The notes under the pieces: model-generated
Seen by the model: the letters and a program-made list of their open reading frames with translations, nothing else
The model's database searches: none
Told to the model about the DNA's origin: nothing
Program-made: the position numbers and the translations under genes
NCBI GenBank assembly: GCA_020721205.1
Contig: DYNF01000030.1
Span: 1-41,233, forward strand
DNA: 41,233 nt
Direction: 5' to 3'
Source: Prochloron sp. SulCav_FS08_3_32_3330
GTDB lineage: Bacteria > Cyanobacteriota > Cyanobacteriia > Cyanobacteriales > DYNF01
In this document: positions 1 through 7,124 of the stretch, piece after piece
How the letters are laid out: the number at the start of each line of letters is the position of its first letter
How positions within the stretch are numbered: the first letter of the stretch is position 1

Positions 1-48
1 GGTAGCAACGGGTTTTAACCCGTTGAAAAAAAAGAATGAAAACGCCCT
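1..48 (+). mobile_element. Right end of a miniature inverted-repeat element (family 1, copy E)
   Basis: The first 48 bases match the right end of the element seen complete at 4781-4961 and 24640-24822. They hold the hairpin GTAGCAACGGGTTTTAACCC plus GTTG, an A-run, and the terminal GAATGAAAACGCCCT. The left part lies outside the window. The last bases form the start codon region of the next gene. Confidence 0.8.
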
Positions 49-356
49 GCTTTAAAAGAAGACTTAAACAATTAAATAAACGCTATCGTCAAATTAAACA
101 GGATATTCAACCTATTTTAAATGAATTTAAAAATGGTAACTTTATCGGTGATCAAATTACTGGTGTTAATGCCACTGTTTTTAAAGTAAGAGCGAAAAAT
201 AGTGATATTCCCACTGGTAAAAGTGGCGGTTATCGTCTTATTTATCAGTTAATTTCACCTACATCAATTTTACTTTTAGTAATTTATGCAAAATCGGATC
301 AGACAAATATTAGTACAGAAGAAATTGAAACAATTATTAAGCAGACTTTTAATTAA
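36..356 (+). CDS. RelE/HigB-family type II toxin (ribosome-dependent mRNA interferase type)
   Basis: A 106-residue protein of the usual RelE/ParE-fold length. The segments VFKVRAKNSD (residues 48-57), GKSGGYRLIY (61-70) and YAKSDQ (84-89) are typical of a cyanobacterial RelE/HigB-like toxin family. Family members cleave mRNA at the ribosome or inhibit translation. The N-terminus is odd: the ATG and the codons for MKTPC lie in the end of a repeat element, there is no Shine-Dalgarno sequence, and family homology starts only at about residue 6. The original start was probably replaced by element insertion. No antitoxin gene is recognisable downstream; one could lie upstream, outside the window. 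The fold call is firm, activity is uncertain. Confidence 0.75.
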   Translation: MKTPCFKRRLKQLNKRYRQIKQDIQPILNEFKNGNFIGDQITGVNATVFKVRAKNSDIPTGKSGGYRLIYQLISPTSILLLVIYAKSDQTNISTEEIETIIKQTFN

Positions 357-614
357 AAATCCAATTCAAGTTAAAAATTTTCAACCATTAACTAGAGATG
401 AAATTTATCAAAGATAAAGATAATGAGCAATCAATAGTTTAAAATTATTAAATTACTAGGGGCATGACAAGATAAATTTTGTGACTAATGATTAAATTAT
501 AAAATGCTATACTCTTATTAACCATAGATCAGTAAAATTTATCATCAATTTTGCAACAAATTTTAAAATTAATCATCTTATAACTTTAAATCTCATTTTA
601 TCAAAATTCAATTT

Positions 615-1382
615 ATGATGAAAAAAACTTTAATTATTCTCACAACGATCGCTCTGATTCCCCTGAGTAGCCCAGTTAGAGCGGAAAATTTGGCACATTT
701 AAGACAATTAATGTCTACTAAACAATGCGAAAGTTGTGATCTTTCTAATAGTGGCTTAGTTATGGCGGATCTGGTGGGGGCTAACTTAAGAGGTGCTAAT
801 CTAGTTAGAGCTAATTTGAGTCGCTCTGACTTAACTGGGGCGGATCTTACGGGTGCTAATTTAATGGGCGCTTCTTTAAATGGGGCAAACTTAGCCGGAG
901 CAAATTTAACGAGCGCAAATTTAGCAGGGGCGGATCTACGGGATGCTTATTTGATGAATACTAATTTACTAGGGGTGGATCTCAATATGGTCTATCTTCA
1001 AGGTGCGATCGGTGTGCCTAACTACGCTGGTACACCTGAACAATTTCAACGGTGGGCAGTGGAAGAAGCAAACAGAGGACATTATCAGGCGGCGGCGACT
1101 TATTATAATCAAGCTCTTTCGGTGGATCCCGAATATGCCCCTGCTTATTTAGGGCGTGGGCTTTTACGTTATCAAATGCGGGATCTTAATGGTGCGATGC
1201 AGGATGCTCAGATCGCATCTCAATTATTTGAAACTCAGGAAAATACCCAAGGTTATGAAGCTTCTCAAAATTTTATCAAAGGATTGGAACTTGCACTCAA
1301 TCCTGAAAGTCAAGGGGGTAGTAATGGTTTTGGGCAGGTCTTAAGTGGCATTGGCTCATTATTATTACGCTTTTTATTTTAA
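615..1382 (+). CDS. Secreted pentapeptide-repeat protein with C-terminal TPR-like region
   Basis: 255 residues. An N-terminal signal peptide with a cleavage-like VRA at residues 21-23 suggests export to the periplasm or thylakoid lumen. A cysteine pair (C38, C41) in [10 protein letters not shown] precedes about 17 pentapeptides of A(D/N)LxG type (residues 42-130), which should form a right-handed quadrilateral beta-helix. Residues about 147-205 look like one or two TPR helical hairpins ([20 protein letters not shown]). The same cysteine-pair lead-in occurs in the kinase at 34165-35553. Two ATGs are adjacent (615, 618) and either may be used. The stop codon lies in the first unit of a 42-bp tandem repeat. 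Molecular function is not known. Confidence 0.85.
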   Translation: MMKKTLIILTTIALIPLSSPVRAENLAHLRQLMSTKQCESCDLSNSGLVMADLVGANLRGANLVRANLSRSDLTGADLTGANLMGASLNGANLAGANLTSANLAGADLRDAYLMNTNLLGVDLNMVYLQGAIGVPNYAGTPEQFQRWAVEEANRGHYQAAATYYNQALSVDPEYAPAYLGRGLLRYQMRDLNGAMQDAQIASQLFETQENTQGYEASQNFIKGLELALNPESQGGSNGFGQVLSGIGSLLLRFLF

Positions 1383-1490
1383 ATTGAAACACAGGCAAGA
1401 TGCCTGTGCCACTTTTTATTTTAAATTGAAACACAGACAAGATGTCTGTGCCACTTTTTATTTTAAATTGAAACACAGACAAGATGCTTA
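1370..1490. repeat. Three tandem 42-bp units, each with an ACAGGC...GCCTGT hairpin
   Basis: Units are in register at 1381, 1423 and 1465 (period 42). Each carries CTTTTTATTTTAAATTGAAA followed by an inverted repeat around CACAGGCAAGATGCCTGTG. The first unit includes the last codons and TAA stop of the upstream gene. In the third the hairpin has decayed. The palindromic core resembles a repeat I have met in other cyanobacterial genomes. The hairpins could act as transcription terminators. Confidence 0.85.
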
Positions 1491-1622
1491 TGTTACAAAA
1501 TATAAAGTTTTATGAAGAAATGTTTAAAAAGTATTCTTGAATACTTTATCAAAACTTAAATTTATCAATAATGTTCTCAGTAAATATACGGATTTTCTTA
1601 AGGTGATTATTCTATTTTTCAG

Positions 1623-1628
1623 TATAAT
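1623..1628 (+). promoter_or_regulatory. Candidate -10 element for the small secreted peptide gene
   Basis: A perfect TATAAT lies 72 bases before the ATG at 1701, in an otherwise empty AT-rich stretch (1491-1700). No convincing -35 hexamer is present at the proper distance, so this is a weak call. Confidence 0.3.
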
Positions 1629-1700
1629 CTCTCTTGAAGTTTTGAGAAACAATGGTCATAATGGGATTATAAGTTAATTGTCATTTTAGGGAGAGAGAAA

Positions 1701-1871
1701 ATGTTTGAAAAATTTTTTTTAGCAGTTATCTTTACTTTATCTTTATATTTGTTTTTGCAAACTAGCCAAACTTCGGCAAAAACCAAATTATTAGGGAAAC
1801 AAGCTCCTGTTTCTTCCCCCACGATTATATCACATTTTTTTGTTAAAAACAATCTTAATTTTACTAACTAA
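1701..1871 (+). CDS. Small secreted or membrane-anchored peptide (56 residues)
   Basis: ATG at 1701 is preceded at a good distance by a purine-rich ribosome binding site (AGGGAGAGAG, 1687-1696). The 56-residue product begins MFEKFFLAVIFTLSLYLFLQ, a classic signal peptide or single membrane helix, with a possible cleavage after TSA near residue 26. The remaining 30 residues are polar, with no domain I recognise. The reading frame ends at 1871 and overlaps the end of the convergent DUF4112 gene by four bases. An antisense frame covers the same bases but lacks a ribosome binding site. No function can be assigned. Confidence 0.5.
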   Translation: MFEKFFLAVIFTLSLYLFLQTSQTSAKTKLLGKQAPVSSPTIISHFFVKNNLNFTN

Positions 1872-2371
1872 TTAATCGGGAATAATAAACCCCAAAAAAA
1901 TTTTAAAATTAGCAAAGTAATCAAGGTTGTAATAATAACAAATATAATGAGAATAAGCCCCATAAAAAATAAAAACAATTTATCTGTTTTTATCCTTGTT
2001 TGAGGAGATTTTAAATAGTTTTCTAGTAGAATTATGTTTTGATGATTTGCTTTCCATGTCAGATCAAAAAAATCTCCTAAAACGGGGAAAATCCCCATAA
2101 AAAGGTCTATCATAAGATTAATAATCATTTTAAAAAGTGTGGTTTTCGATGCTCCTAATTTTGCACTTTCCCACACAATATAACTAGATAAAATTATACC
2201 TATATAGTCTCCAATTAGAGGAATTAAACCTAATAAGGGATCCACTCCTACACGATAAGAAGTCCCCGGAATTATTAAAGCATTATCTAATAAATGAGCT
2301 AATTTTTGTAGCTGTTTTAATCTGTCTTCTTGTTTATTCTTTACTGAAAAATTACCTGACTTATTTTTCAT
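1868..2371 (-). CDS. DUF4112 family membrane protein
   Basis: 167 residues. The central part (about residues 20-110) matches DUF4112: a LDNALIIPGTSYRVGVDPLL lead-in, then the LIPLIGDYIG and FPVLGDFFDLTWKANHQN segments. Hydrophobic stretches predict two or three membrane helices, plus a strongly hydrophobic C-terminal helix (about residues 133-160). The family is widespread in bacteria and has no established role. It converges on the small secreted peptide gene with a four-base overlap. The start at 2371 gives a lysine-rich N-terminus of normal length. Confidence 0.85.
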   Translation of the reverse strand: MKNKSGNFSVKNKQEDRLKQLQKLAHLLDNALIIPGTSYRVGVDPLLGLIPLIGDYIGIILSSYIVWESAKLGASKTTLFKMIINLMIDLFMGIFPVLGDFFDLTWKANHQNIILLENYLKSPQTRIKTDKLFLFFMGLILIIFVIITTLITLLILKFFWGLLFPIN

Positions 2372-2485
2372 ATTTTAAGATTATCCTGTCGAATCAATAT
2401 CCCTTCTGTATGATATGCTAGAAAAGGTAACATTTTTCCTTTTAAGATTAAAAATTATACTGTTTAGATGACGAAGTAAAAAATT

Positions 2486-4744
2486 ATGAGTGATTCTCAA
2501 AATGCGATCGCAATGTCAGCCAAAATTACTAAGTTAGAGCAAGAACTGGCTAAGGTTTCTAAGTATACCGTCTGGATGAAACTTCAGCTAGATAAAATTA
2601 ATCAGTCTCAAATGCCTCAAACTTTACAGGAATTACAACACCAAGTAGAATCCCTAAATGACACTGTTAAACAGGTTTTACCTCAAACAAATCAAAATGA
2701 TGCTCAAAACGAGTTTAAAGGGCAATTTTTAGAGGAACAAACAAGGATTCAAGAGCGGGTGGTATCTATTGAAAATAAGTTAAAAGATTTGATTAATACA
2801 TCTCAATTTCAGGTATTAATGCGACAGATTGAATCTTTAGAAAATGCTGTCAAAATTCTGGATCAAAATTCTAATTTTAGTGAGGATAATTTCCCCGTAG
2901 AAATTAATTCGGAAGTAAAACAAGAGGATTTTCAATTATTTCAAAATCAAGTAAAACAACAGGTAAAAAGAATTAAAGAAAAATTACAACAAACTTTAGA
3001 TCAGGATAGTTTACAAACGCTTAAAAAAGAGTTAGAAAATCGTTTAGAAAATTTAACTAAAGATTTAACTCAAAAAATTGACAAGTCTTCTTCTAGGGAT
3101 TATTTTAATCAATTAGAAACGAAAATTAATGAGCAGTTTTCCCGTTTAACGGAAAAATTAGATCAAAAAGTTGATTTAGATCGTCTGCAAAAATATCAAG
3201 AAACTGTTAATAATCAGTTAAAAATATTGGGAGAAAAATTAGAAAAAACGGCTGAATTTCAAGAGTTAAAACGGTTTCAAGAAACAGTGGATCGGCAAAT
3301 TAATAATATTCATAAAAATTTAGACCAAACTATTAAGCGTGAAGAAATTGAGCGAGTTAAAGAAGGGGTAGAAGCGGTAAAAAATGATTTACAAAAATTA
3401 TCTAAAGATAATCTTTTACCTTTGCTTACTTCTGTGAAAGAATCGGAAGAAAATGAAGTTAAAATAACTGAATTTCAGGAAGAAATTTTAACTTTAGAAT
3501 CTTTTTTAATGCGAAAAAATAAAGGGGAACATTATTTTGCGGGAATTGATTTAGAAGGAGCAGAATTAAAGGGAGAATCTTTGCGTAATTTAAACTTAAG
3601 TGGGGCTAATTTAAGTGGGGCTAATTTAAGTAATGTGGAAGTAGAAAATTTAAACTTAAGAGGTGCTAATCTTACGGATGCGAATTTAAGTGACTTAACA
3701 GTAATTAAGGGAAAAGATCGTCGTCAATCTATTTTAGATTTAAGGGAAGCGAATTTAACTAATACTAATTTTCATCAAGCAGATTTAGAAGTTGCCCTTT
3801 TAACTAAAGCGAATTTAACTAATGCGAATTTAAGTAATAGTTTATTATGGAAAGCGGATTTAAGGGAGACAAATTTAGAAAATGCTAATTTTACGGGAGC
3901 GGATTTAGAAAGGGCAGATTTGAGTTATTGTAATCTACAAGGGGCAAATTTAACTAAGGCTAATTTAAGAAAAGCTAAGTTAATGGGAGCTAATTTAAAA
4001 GGGGCAATTTTAGCGGAAACTCTGCTTTTTGATGCTACTTTTGAGGATAGTAATTTAGAAAATGTTACTTTTGATTCGGCTTTTTATAATCATTCTACTT
4101 GGTTTCCTAGAAATTTTGATCCTAGTCAAACTAAAGCTTATTTATTAGCTTCGGGAAGTAATTTAGAAAATGTCAATCTTCAGGGAGTTTATTTAGGGGA
4201 TTTTAATCTTAGTGGTGTTAATTTAACGGGGGCTGATTTAAGTAATGTTAATTTTAATCGAGGTAATTTATCTCAAGCTAATTTAACAGGAGTAAATCTT
4301 GCTAATGCTAATTTAGAAAGGGTGAATTTTCATCAGGCAAATTTAACTAATGTTAACTTGAATAATGCTTATTTAGAAAGGGCAAATTTAGCGGGGGCAA
4401 TTTTAACGGGAGTGGTTTTTCAAGATGTTAATTTAACTAAAGTTAATCTCAATGCTGTTAATCTTAATGGGATGGATTTAAACAGTGTTAATTTATTAGG
4501 TGCTAGTCTAAAAGGAGCGATTTTAGATAATAGTAATTGTCGTAATATTCAATTACAAGAAAGTAATTTACAAGGTGCTAGTTTAAAAGGGGCGGATCTT
4601 CGGGCGGCTAATCTTAATAATGCGGATTTAACGGGCGCAGATTTAACGGGCGCGGATCTGCGAGGTGCTAGTTTAGAAAAAACTATTTTAACGGGGGTTA
4701 ATTTGACAGATACTAAGGTAGATGGTGTTAATCTAGTTAAGTAA
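2486..4744 (+). CDS. Large coiled-coil plus pentapeptide-repeat protein
   Basis: 752 residues with no signal peptide, so probably cytoplasmic. Residues about 10-340 are charged and helical with heptad character. A loose 35-40-residue motif recurs in them (LxxFQETVxxQLxxLxEKL type, seen near residues 165, 195, 230 and 265). Residues about 355-750 are an almost unbroken pentapeptide array of A(N/D)LxxA type with a few loop insertions (for example around the FDPSQTKAYL segment). It should fold as a long beta-helix of roughly 19 coils. Such a rod-plus-coiled-coil architecture suggests a scaffold or spacer, but this is inference. Many near-identical 15-base units in the DNA suggest growth by slippage or unequal exchange. 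Confidence 0.85.
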   Translation: MSDSQNAIAMSAKITKLEQELAKVSKYTVWMKLQLDKINQSQMPQTLQELQHQVESLNDTVKQVLPQTNQNDAQNEFKGQFLEEQTRIQERVVSIENKLKDLINTSQFQVLMRQIESLENAVKILDQNSNFSEDNFPVEINSEVKQEDFQLFQNQVKQQVKRIKEKLQQTLDQDSLQTLKKELENRLENLTKDLTQKIDKSSSRDYFNQLETKINEQFSRLTEKLDQKVDLDRLQKYQETVNNQLKILGEKLEKTAEFQELKRFQETVDRQINNIHKNLDQTIKREEIERVKEGVEAVKNDLQKLSKDNLLPLLTSVKESEENEVKITEFQEEILTLESFLMRKNKGEHYFAGIDLEGAELKGESLRNLNLSGANLSGANLSNVEVENLNLRGANLTDANLSDLTVIKGKDRRQSILDLREANLTNTNFHQADLEVALLTKANLTNANLSNSLLWKADLRETNLENANFTGADLERADLSYCNLQGANLTKANLRKAKLMGANLKGAILAETLLFDATFEDSNLENVTFDSAFYNHSTWFPRNFDPSQTKAYLLASGSNLENVNLQGVYLGDFNLSGVNLTGADLSNVNFNRGNLSQANLTGVNLANANLERVNFHQANLTNVNLNNAYLERANLAGAILTGVVFQDVNLTKVNLNAVNLNGMDLNSVNLLGASLKGAILDNSNCRNIQLQESNLQGASLKGADLRAANLNNADLTGADLTGADLRGASLEKTILTGVNLTDTKVDGVNLVK

Positions 4745-4780
4745 ATTAATACAAAAGTTTGTTGTGGGGCTTTTAGCACT

Positions 4781-4961
4781 AGGGCGTTTTCATTCTCCAA
4801 AAAGCAACAGGTTGAAACCTGTTGCTACATAAGCAAAACCTGCCTTCGCAGGTTGATTTTTTAATATTAGTTAATATTTAATCCTAAAACCCGTAAAGAC
4901 GGGTTTTGTTTGGGTAGCAACGGGTTTTAACCCGTTGAAAAAAAAAGAATGAAAACACCCT
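4781..4961. mobile_element. Family-1 miniature inverted-repeat element, copy A
   Basis: 181 bp with inverted ends (AGGGCGTTTTCATTCT at left, complement of AGGGTGTTTTCATTCT at right). Four hairpins follow in order: GCAACAGGTTGAAACCTGTT, AACCTGCCTTCGCAGGTT, AAAACCCGTAAAGACGGGTT and GCAACGGGTTTTAACCCGTT. There is no reading frame for a transposase. It is flanked by direct copies of GCTTTTAGCACT (4769-4780 and 4962-4973), part of a 193-bp tandem duplication. Confidence 0.85.
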
Positions 4962-4973
4962 GCTTTTAGCACT

Positions 4974-5293
4974 AGGGCGTTTTCATTCTCCAAAAAGCAA
5001 CAGGTTGAAACCTGTTGCTACATAAGCAAAACCTGCCTTCGCAGGTTGATTTTTTAAAATATTAATTAATATTTAATCATAAAACCCGTGAATACGGGTT
5101 TTGTTTGGGTAGCAACGGGTTTTAACCCGTTGGAAAAAAAGAATGATAAAAATTCAAAATTCAAAATTCAAAATTCTTGGAAAAAAGAATGATAAAAATT
5201 CAAAATTCAAAATTCAAAATTGTAAAAAAAAAGAATGATAAAAATTCAAAATTCAAAATTCAAAATTGTAAAAAAAAAGAATGAAAACACCCT
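4974..5293. mobile_element. Family-1 element, copy B, expanded internally
   Basis: Same ends and same four hairpins as copy A, displaced by exactly 193 bp. Near the right end it carries three tandem 46-bp units starting at 5141, 5187 and 5233. Each begins GAATGATAAA and contains the heptamer TTCAAAA several times. Copy A has none of these units and the copy at 30368 has one. Confidence 0.85.
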
Positions 5294-5334
5294 ACTTAAT
5301 TTGTGTTAAAAGCCCCACAACAAAATATTTCTAA

Positions 5335-6732
5335 TTAGATTAATTCACTCATTTTTTCTAAGTCTAAAACTTGATTTAATGTTGTTTCATCCATTAAACC
5401 TTTTTCTAACACTATTTGACGCAAAGATTTACCTGTTTCTAGTGATTCTTTTGCCACATTAGCGGCGTTTAAATATCCTATATGAGTATTAAGAGCAGTT
5501 ACTAAAGCGAGGCTTCCTTCGGCATAATTTAAACAACGCTCTTTATTAGCGGTAATTCCTACTAAACAATTGGTAGTTAAAGCTTGAATTGTTCGTCCTA
5601 ATATCTCAATACTATGAATTAAATCGTAGGCAATTAAGGGCATCATTACATTTAATTCTAATTGTCCAGCTTGGGCGCACAAGGCGATCGCCTGATCATA
5701 ACCCATAACTTGAAAACACACCATAGAGGTCATTTCCGCCATCACAGGGTTATATTTTCCGGGCATAATCGAGGAGCCGGGCTGGACGGGAGGAAGTTGA
5801 ATTTCCTTAAATCCGGTTTTCGGTCCTGAATCCATTAACCTTAAATCATGGGAAATTTTGACTAAATCCTGTGCTAAATTTCGTAAACTGCCTGATACAC
5901 TCACAAACGGCGACATACTCTGCATTGCCGCCATTAAATGGGGAGCAGATTTAAGAGGTTTCTGAATTAAACCTGAGAGTAATTCTGCTACTTGATAACG
6001 ATACTGAGGATGAGTATTTAACCCTGTCCCGGAGGCACTACCTCCTAAACCGAGACTATATAAGTCTTTTTCCGAGTTTTCAATGCGGGTTAAATGCTCA
6101 CTTAAAATCTGAAACCAAGCCCGAAAACCCTCTCCTAGTCTGACAGGAACAGCATCTTGTAAATGGGTACGTCCTGATTTAACAATATCTTGAAATTCAT
6201 CTGCTTTATTGTCTAAAACGGTGATAGCCTCAGATAAAGCAGGATATAAACAATGTTCTAAAGCGAGTAAACTACCAATTCTAATCGCTGTGGGGATTAC
6301 ATCATTAGTAGATTGTCCGTAATTTACATGATCATTTGGACTTATTCTCTGATAATTTCCCTTTATATCTCCTAATATTTCTAATGCTCTATTCGCTAAA
6401 ACCTCATTAATATTCATGTGATGAGATGTACCCGCCCCGGCTTGGTAAATATCTACGACAAATTGATCTCGATATTTGCCCGTTAAAATTTCGTCGGTTG
6501 CCTGTACAATGGCTTTAGCAATTTCATCAGAAATACAGCCTAACTTTCCATTGGCGATCGCCGCCGCTTTTTTGATTAATAAACAAGCATCTACATAAGT
6601 GGGTAAAGGCTTAATCCCGCTTATAGGGAAGTTTTCCGTTGCCCTTAAAGTTTGAATACCGTAATAAACATGATCAGGGAGTTGTCTTTCTCCCATCGAG
6701 TCCTTTTCAATGCGAAAATTAGTTTGATTCAT
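5335..6732 (-). CDS. aspA: Aspartate ammonia-lyase (aspartase)
   Basis: 465 residues, the normal length for the fumarase/aspartase superfamily. It deaminates L-aspartate to fumarate and ammonia. The N-terminus (FRIEKDSMGERQLPDHVYYG, then TLRATENFPIS) resembles aspartase more than class II fumarase. The HHMNINEVLANRA segment (about 104-116) and the superfamily signature GSSIMPGKYNP (about 318-328) are present; E. coli AspA has A where this has G, and V where this has Y. Related lyases share the signature, so fumarase is the main alternative. The 5' flank (6733-6872) is an AT-rich direct-repeat array, and the 3' side runs into the repeat nest. Confidence 0.88.
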   Translation of the reverse strand: MNQTNFRIEKDSMGERQLPDHVYYGIQTLRATENFPISGIKPLPTYVDACLLIKKAAAIANGKLGCISDEIAKAIVQATDEILTGKYRDQFVVDIYQAGAGTSHHMNINEVLANRALEILGDIKGNYQRISPNDHVNYGQSTNDVIPTAIRIGSLLALEHCLYPALSEAITVLDNKADEFQDIVKSGRTHLQDAVPVRLGEGFRAWFQILSEHLTRIENSEKDLYSLGLGGSASGTGLNTHPQYRYQVAELLSGLIQKPLKSAPHLMAAMQSMSPFVSVSGSLRNLAQDLVKISHDLRLMDSGPKTGFKEIQLPPVQPGSSIMPGKYNPVMAEMTSMVCFQVMGYDQAIALCAQAGQLELNVMMPLIAYDLIHSIEILGRTIQALTTNCLVGITANKERCLNYAEGSLALVTALNTHIGYLNAANVAKESLETGKSLRQIVLEKGLMDETTLNQVLDLEKMSELI

Positions 6733-6872
6733 AACTATGATTATACTATGATTATACTATGATTATACCATGATTATAGTATAATTGATTTTTAAATTAT
6801 GATTATACCATGATTATAGTATGATTAATTTTTAAATATGATTATGTCATGATTATAAGATTTTAAATAATC
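6733..6872. repeat. AT-rich direct repeats upstream of aspartase
   Basis: Four 11-bp units of CTATGATTATA type run from 6735 to 6778. They merge into about three longer units of roughly 39 bp that contain ATGATTATACCATGATTATA followed by GTATRATTRATTTTTAAAT. The array lies between the aspartase start codon and the end of the 47-residue peptide gene, where the aspA promoter would be expected. Confidence 0.75.
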
Positions 6873-7016
6873 TTAATAATCGCTGTCTGCGACACAAATT
6901 CCTTTACATTTGATCCCATTTGTTGCTGTGCGTTTACAATGGGGACATAAAATAGGCTCTTTTTTGTGTTCTTGATCTTGTTGATTAGTTTTAATAGTTT
7001 CTTGATGATCTTTCAT
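6873..7016 (-). CDS. Small four-cysteine (zinc-ribbon-like) conserved cyanobacterial protein, 47 residues
   Basis: The minus-strand frame from ATG at 7016 encodes 47 residues. The hydrophilic N-terminus (KDHQETIKTNQQDQEHKK) is followed by ILCPHCKRTATNGIKCKG and ICVADSDY at the C-terminus. The cysteine pattern C-x2-C (24, 27) and C-x3-C (37, 41) could bind zinc. I recall similar short proteins ending in CVADSDY in other cyanobacteria, which supports a real gene, but no role is known to me. No clear ribosome binding site is visible. It lies upstream of and in line with aspA. Confidence 0.7.
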   Translation of the reverse strand: MKDHQETIKTNQQDQEHKKEPILCPHCKRTATNGIKCKGICVADSDY

Positions 7017-7045
7017 AATATTATATAGGAATAATCAATAAATAT

Positions 7046-7106
7046 AAGGTTCGTTGTTGTGCTTTAGCACTAAAAGATGTGGTGCTAAAGCACAACAACA
7101 AACCTT
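7046..7106. repeat. Family-2 palindromic element
   Basis: Arms of 25 bases (7046-7070 and 7082-7106) pair with a single mismatch around an 11-base loop. The core is GTTGTTGTGCTTTAGCAC. Related copies lie at 4758-5324, 28891-28912 and 34039-34115. It sits in front of the Nudix-like gene and could be a small mobile element or a hairpin terminator. Confidence 0.8.
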
Positions 7107-7124
7107 GTTAAAATAGTTTAATAA

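Larger units (their letters stand above)
4758..5324. mobile_element. Composite nest: family-2 inverted-repeat element carrying two family-1 elements
   Basis: The 18-base sequence TTTGTTGTGGGGCTTTTA at 4758-4775 is repeated exactly, inverted, at 5307-5324. These ends belong to the palindrome family also found at 7046-7106, 28891-28912 and 34039-34115. Between them lie two family-1 elements (4781-4961 and 4974-5293). The whole fills the gap between the pentapeptide gene and aspartase, and no protein gene is visible. Confidence 0.8.

Noticed and set aside
352-416. Open frame after the RelE toxin reading IKNPIQVKNFQPLTRDEIYQ, like the tail of a small regulatory protein or antitoxin
   Set aside because: No ATG or ribosome binding site and only about 20 residues; it may be a remnant but cannot be supported as a gene.
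1667-1852. Antisense frame opposite the small secreted peptide
   Set aside because: No ribosome binding site, while the plus-strand frame has a strong one and a signal-peptide-like start.
4549-4800. Antisense frame opposite the pentapeptide gene rich in LAPRRSAPVKSAP repeats
   Set aside because: It is the mirror of the pentapeptide repeats on the other strand; the repeat structure keeps all frames open.
4745-5334. Repeat spacing suggestive of a CRISPR array
   Set aside because: Units are 193-bp and 46-bp tandem copies without unique spacers; no cas genes are in the window.
7046-7106. Reading the strong palindrome as a tRNA or structured small RNA
   Set aside because: A plain hairpin without tRNA arms; the same arms recur at other gene ends, fitting a repeat element.
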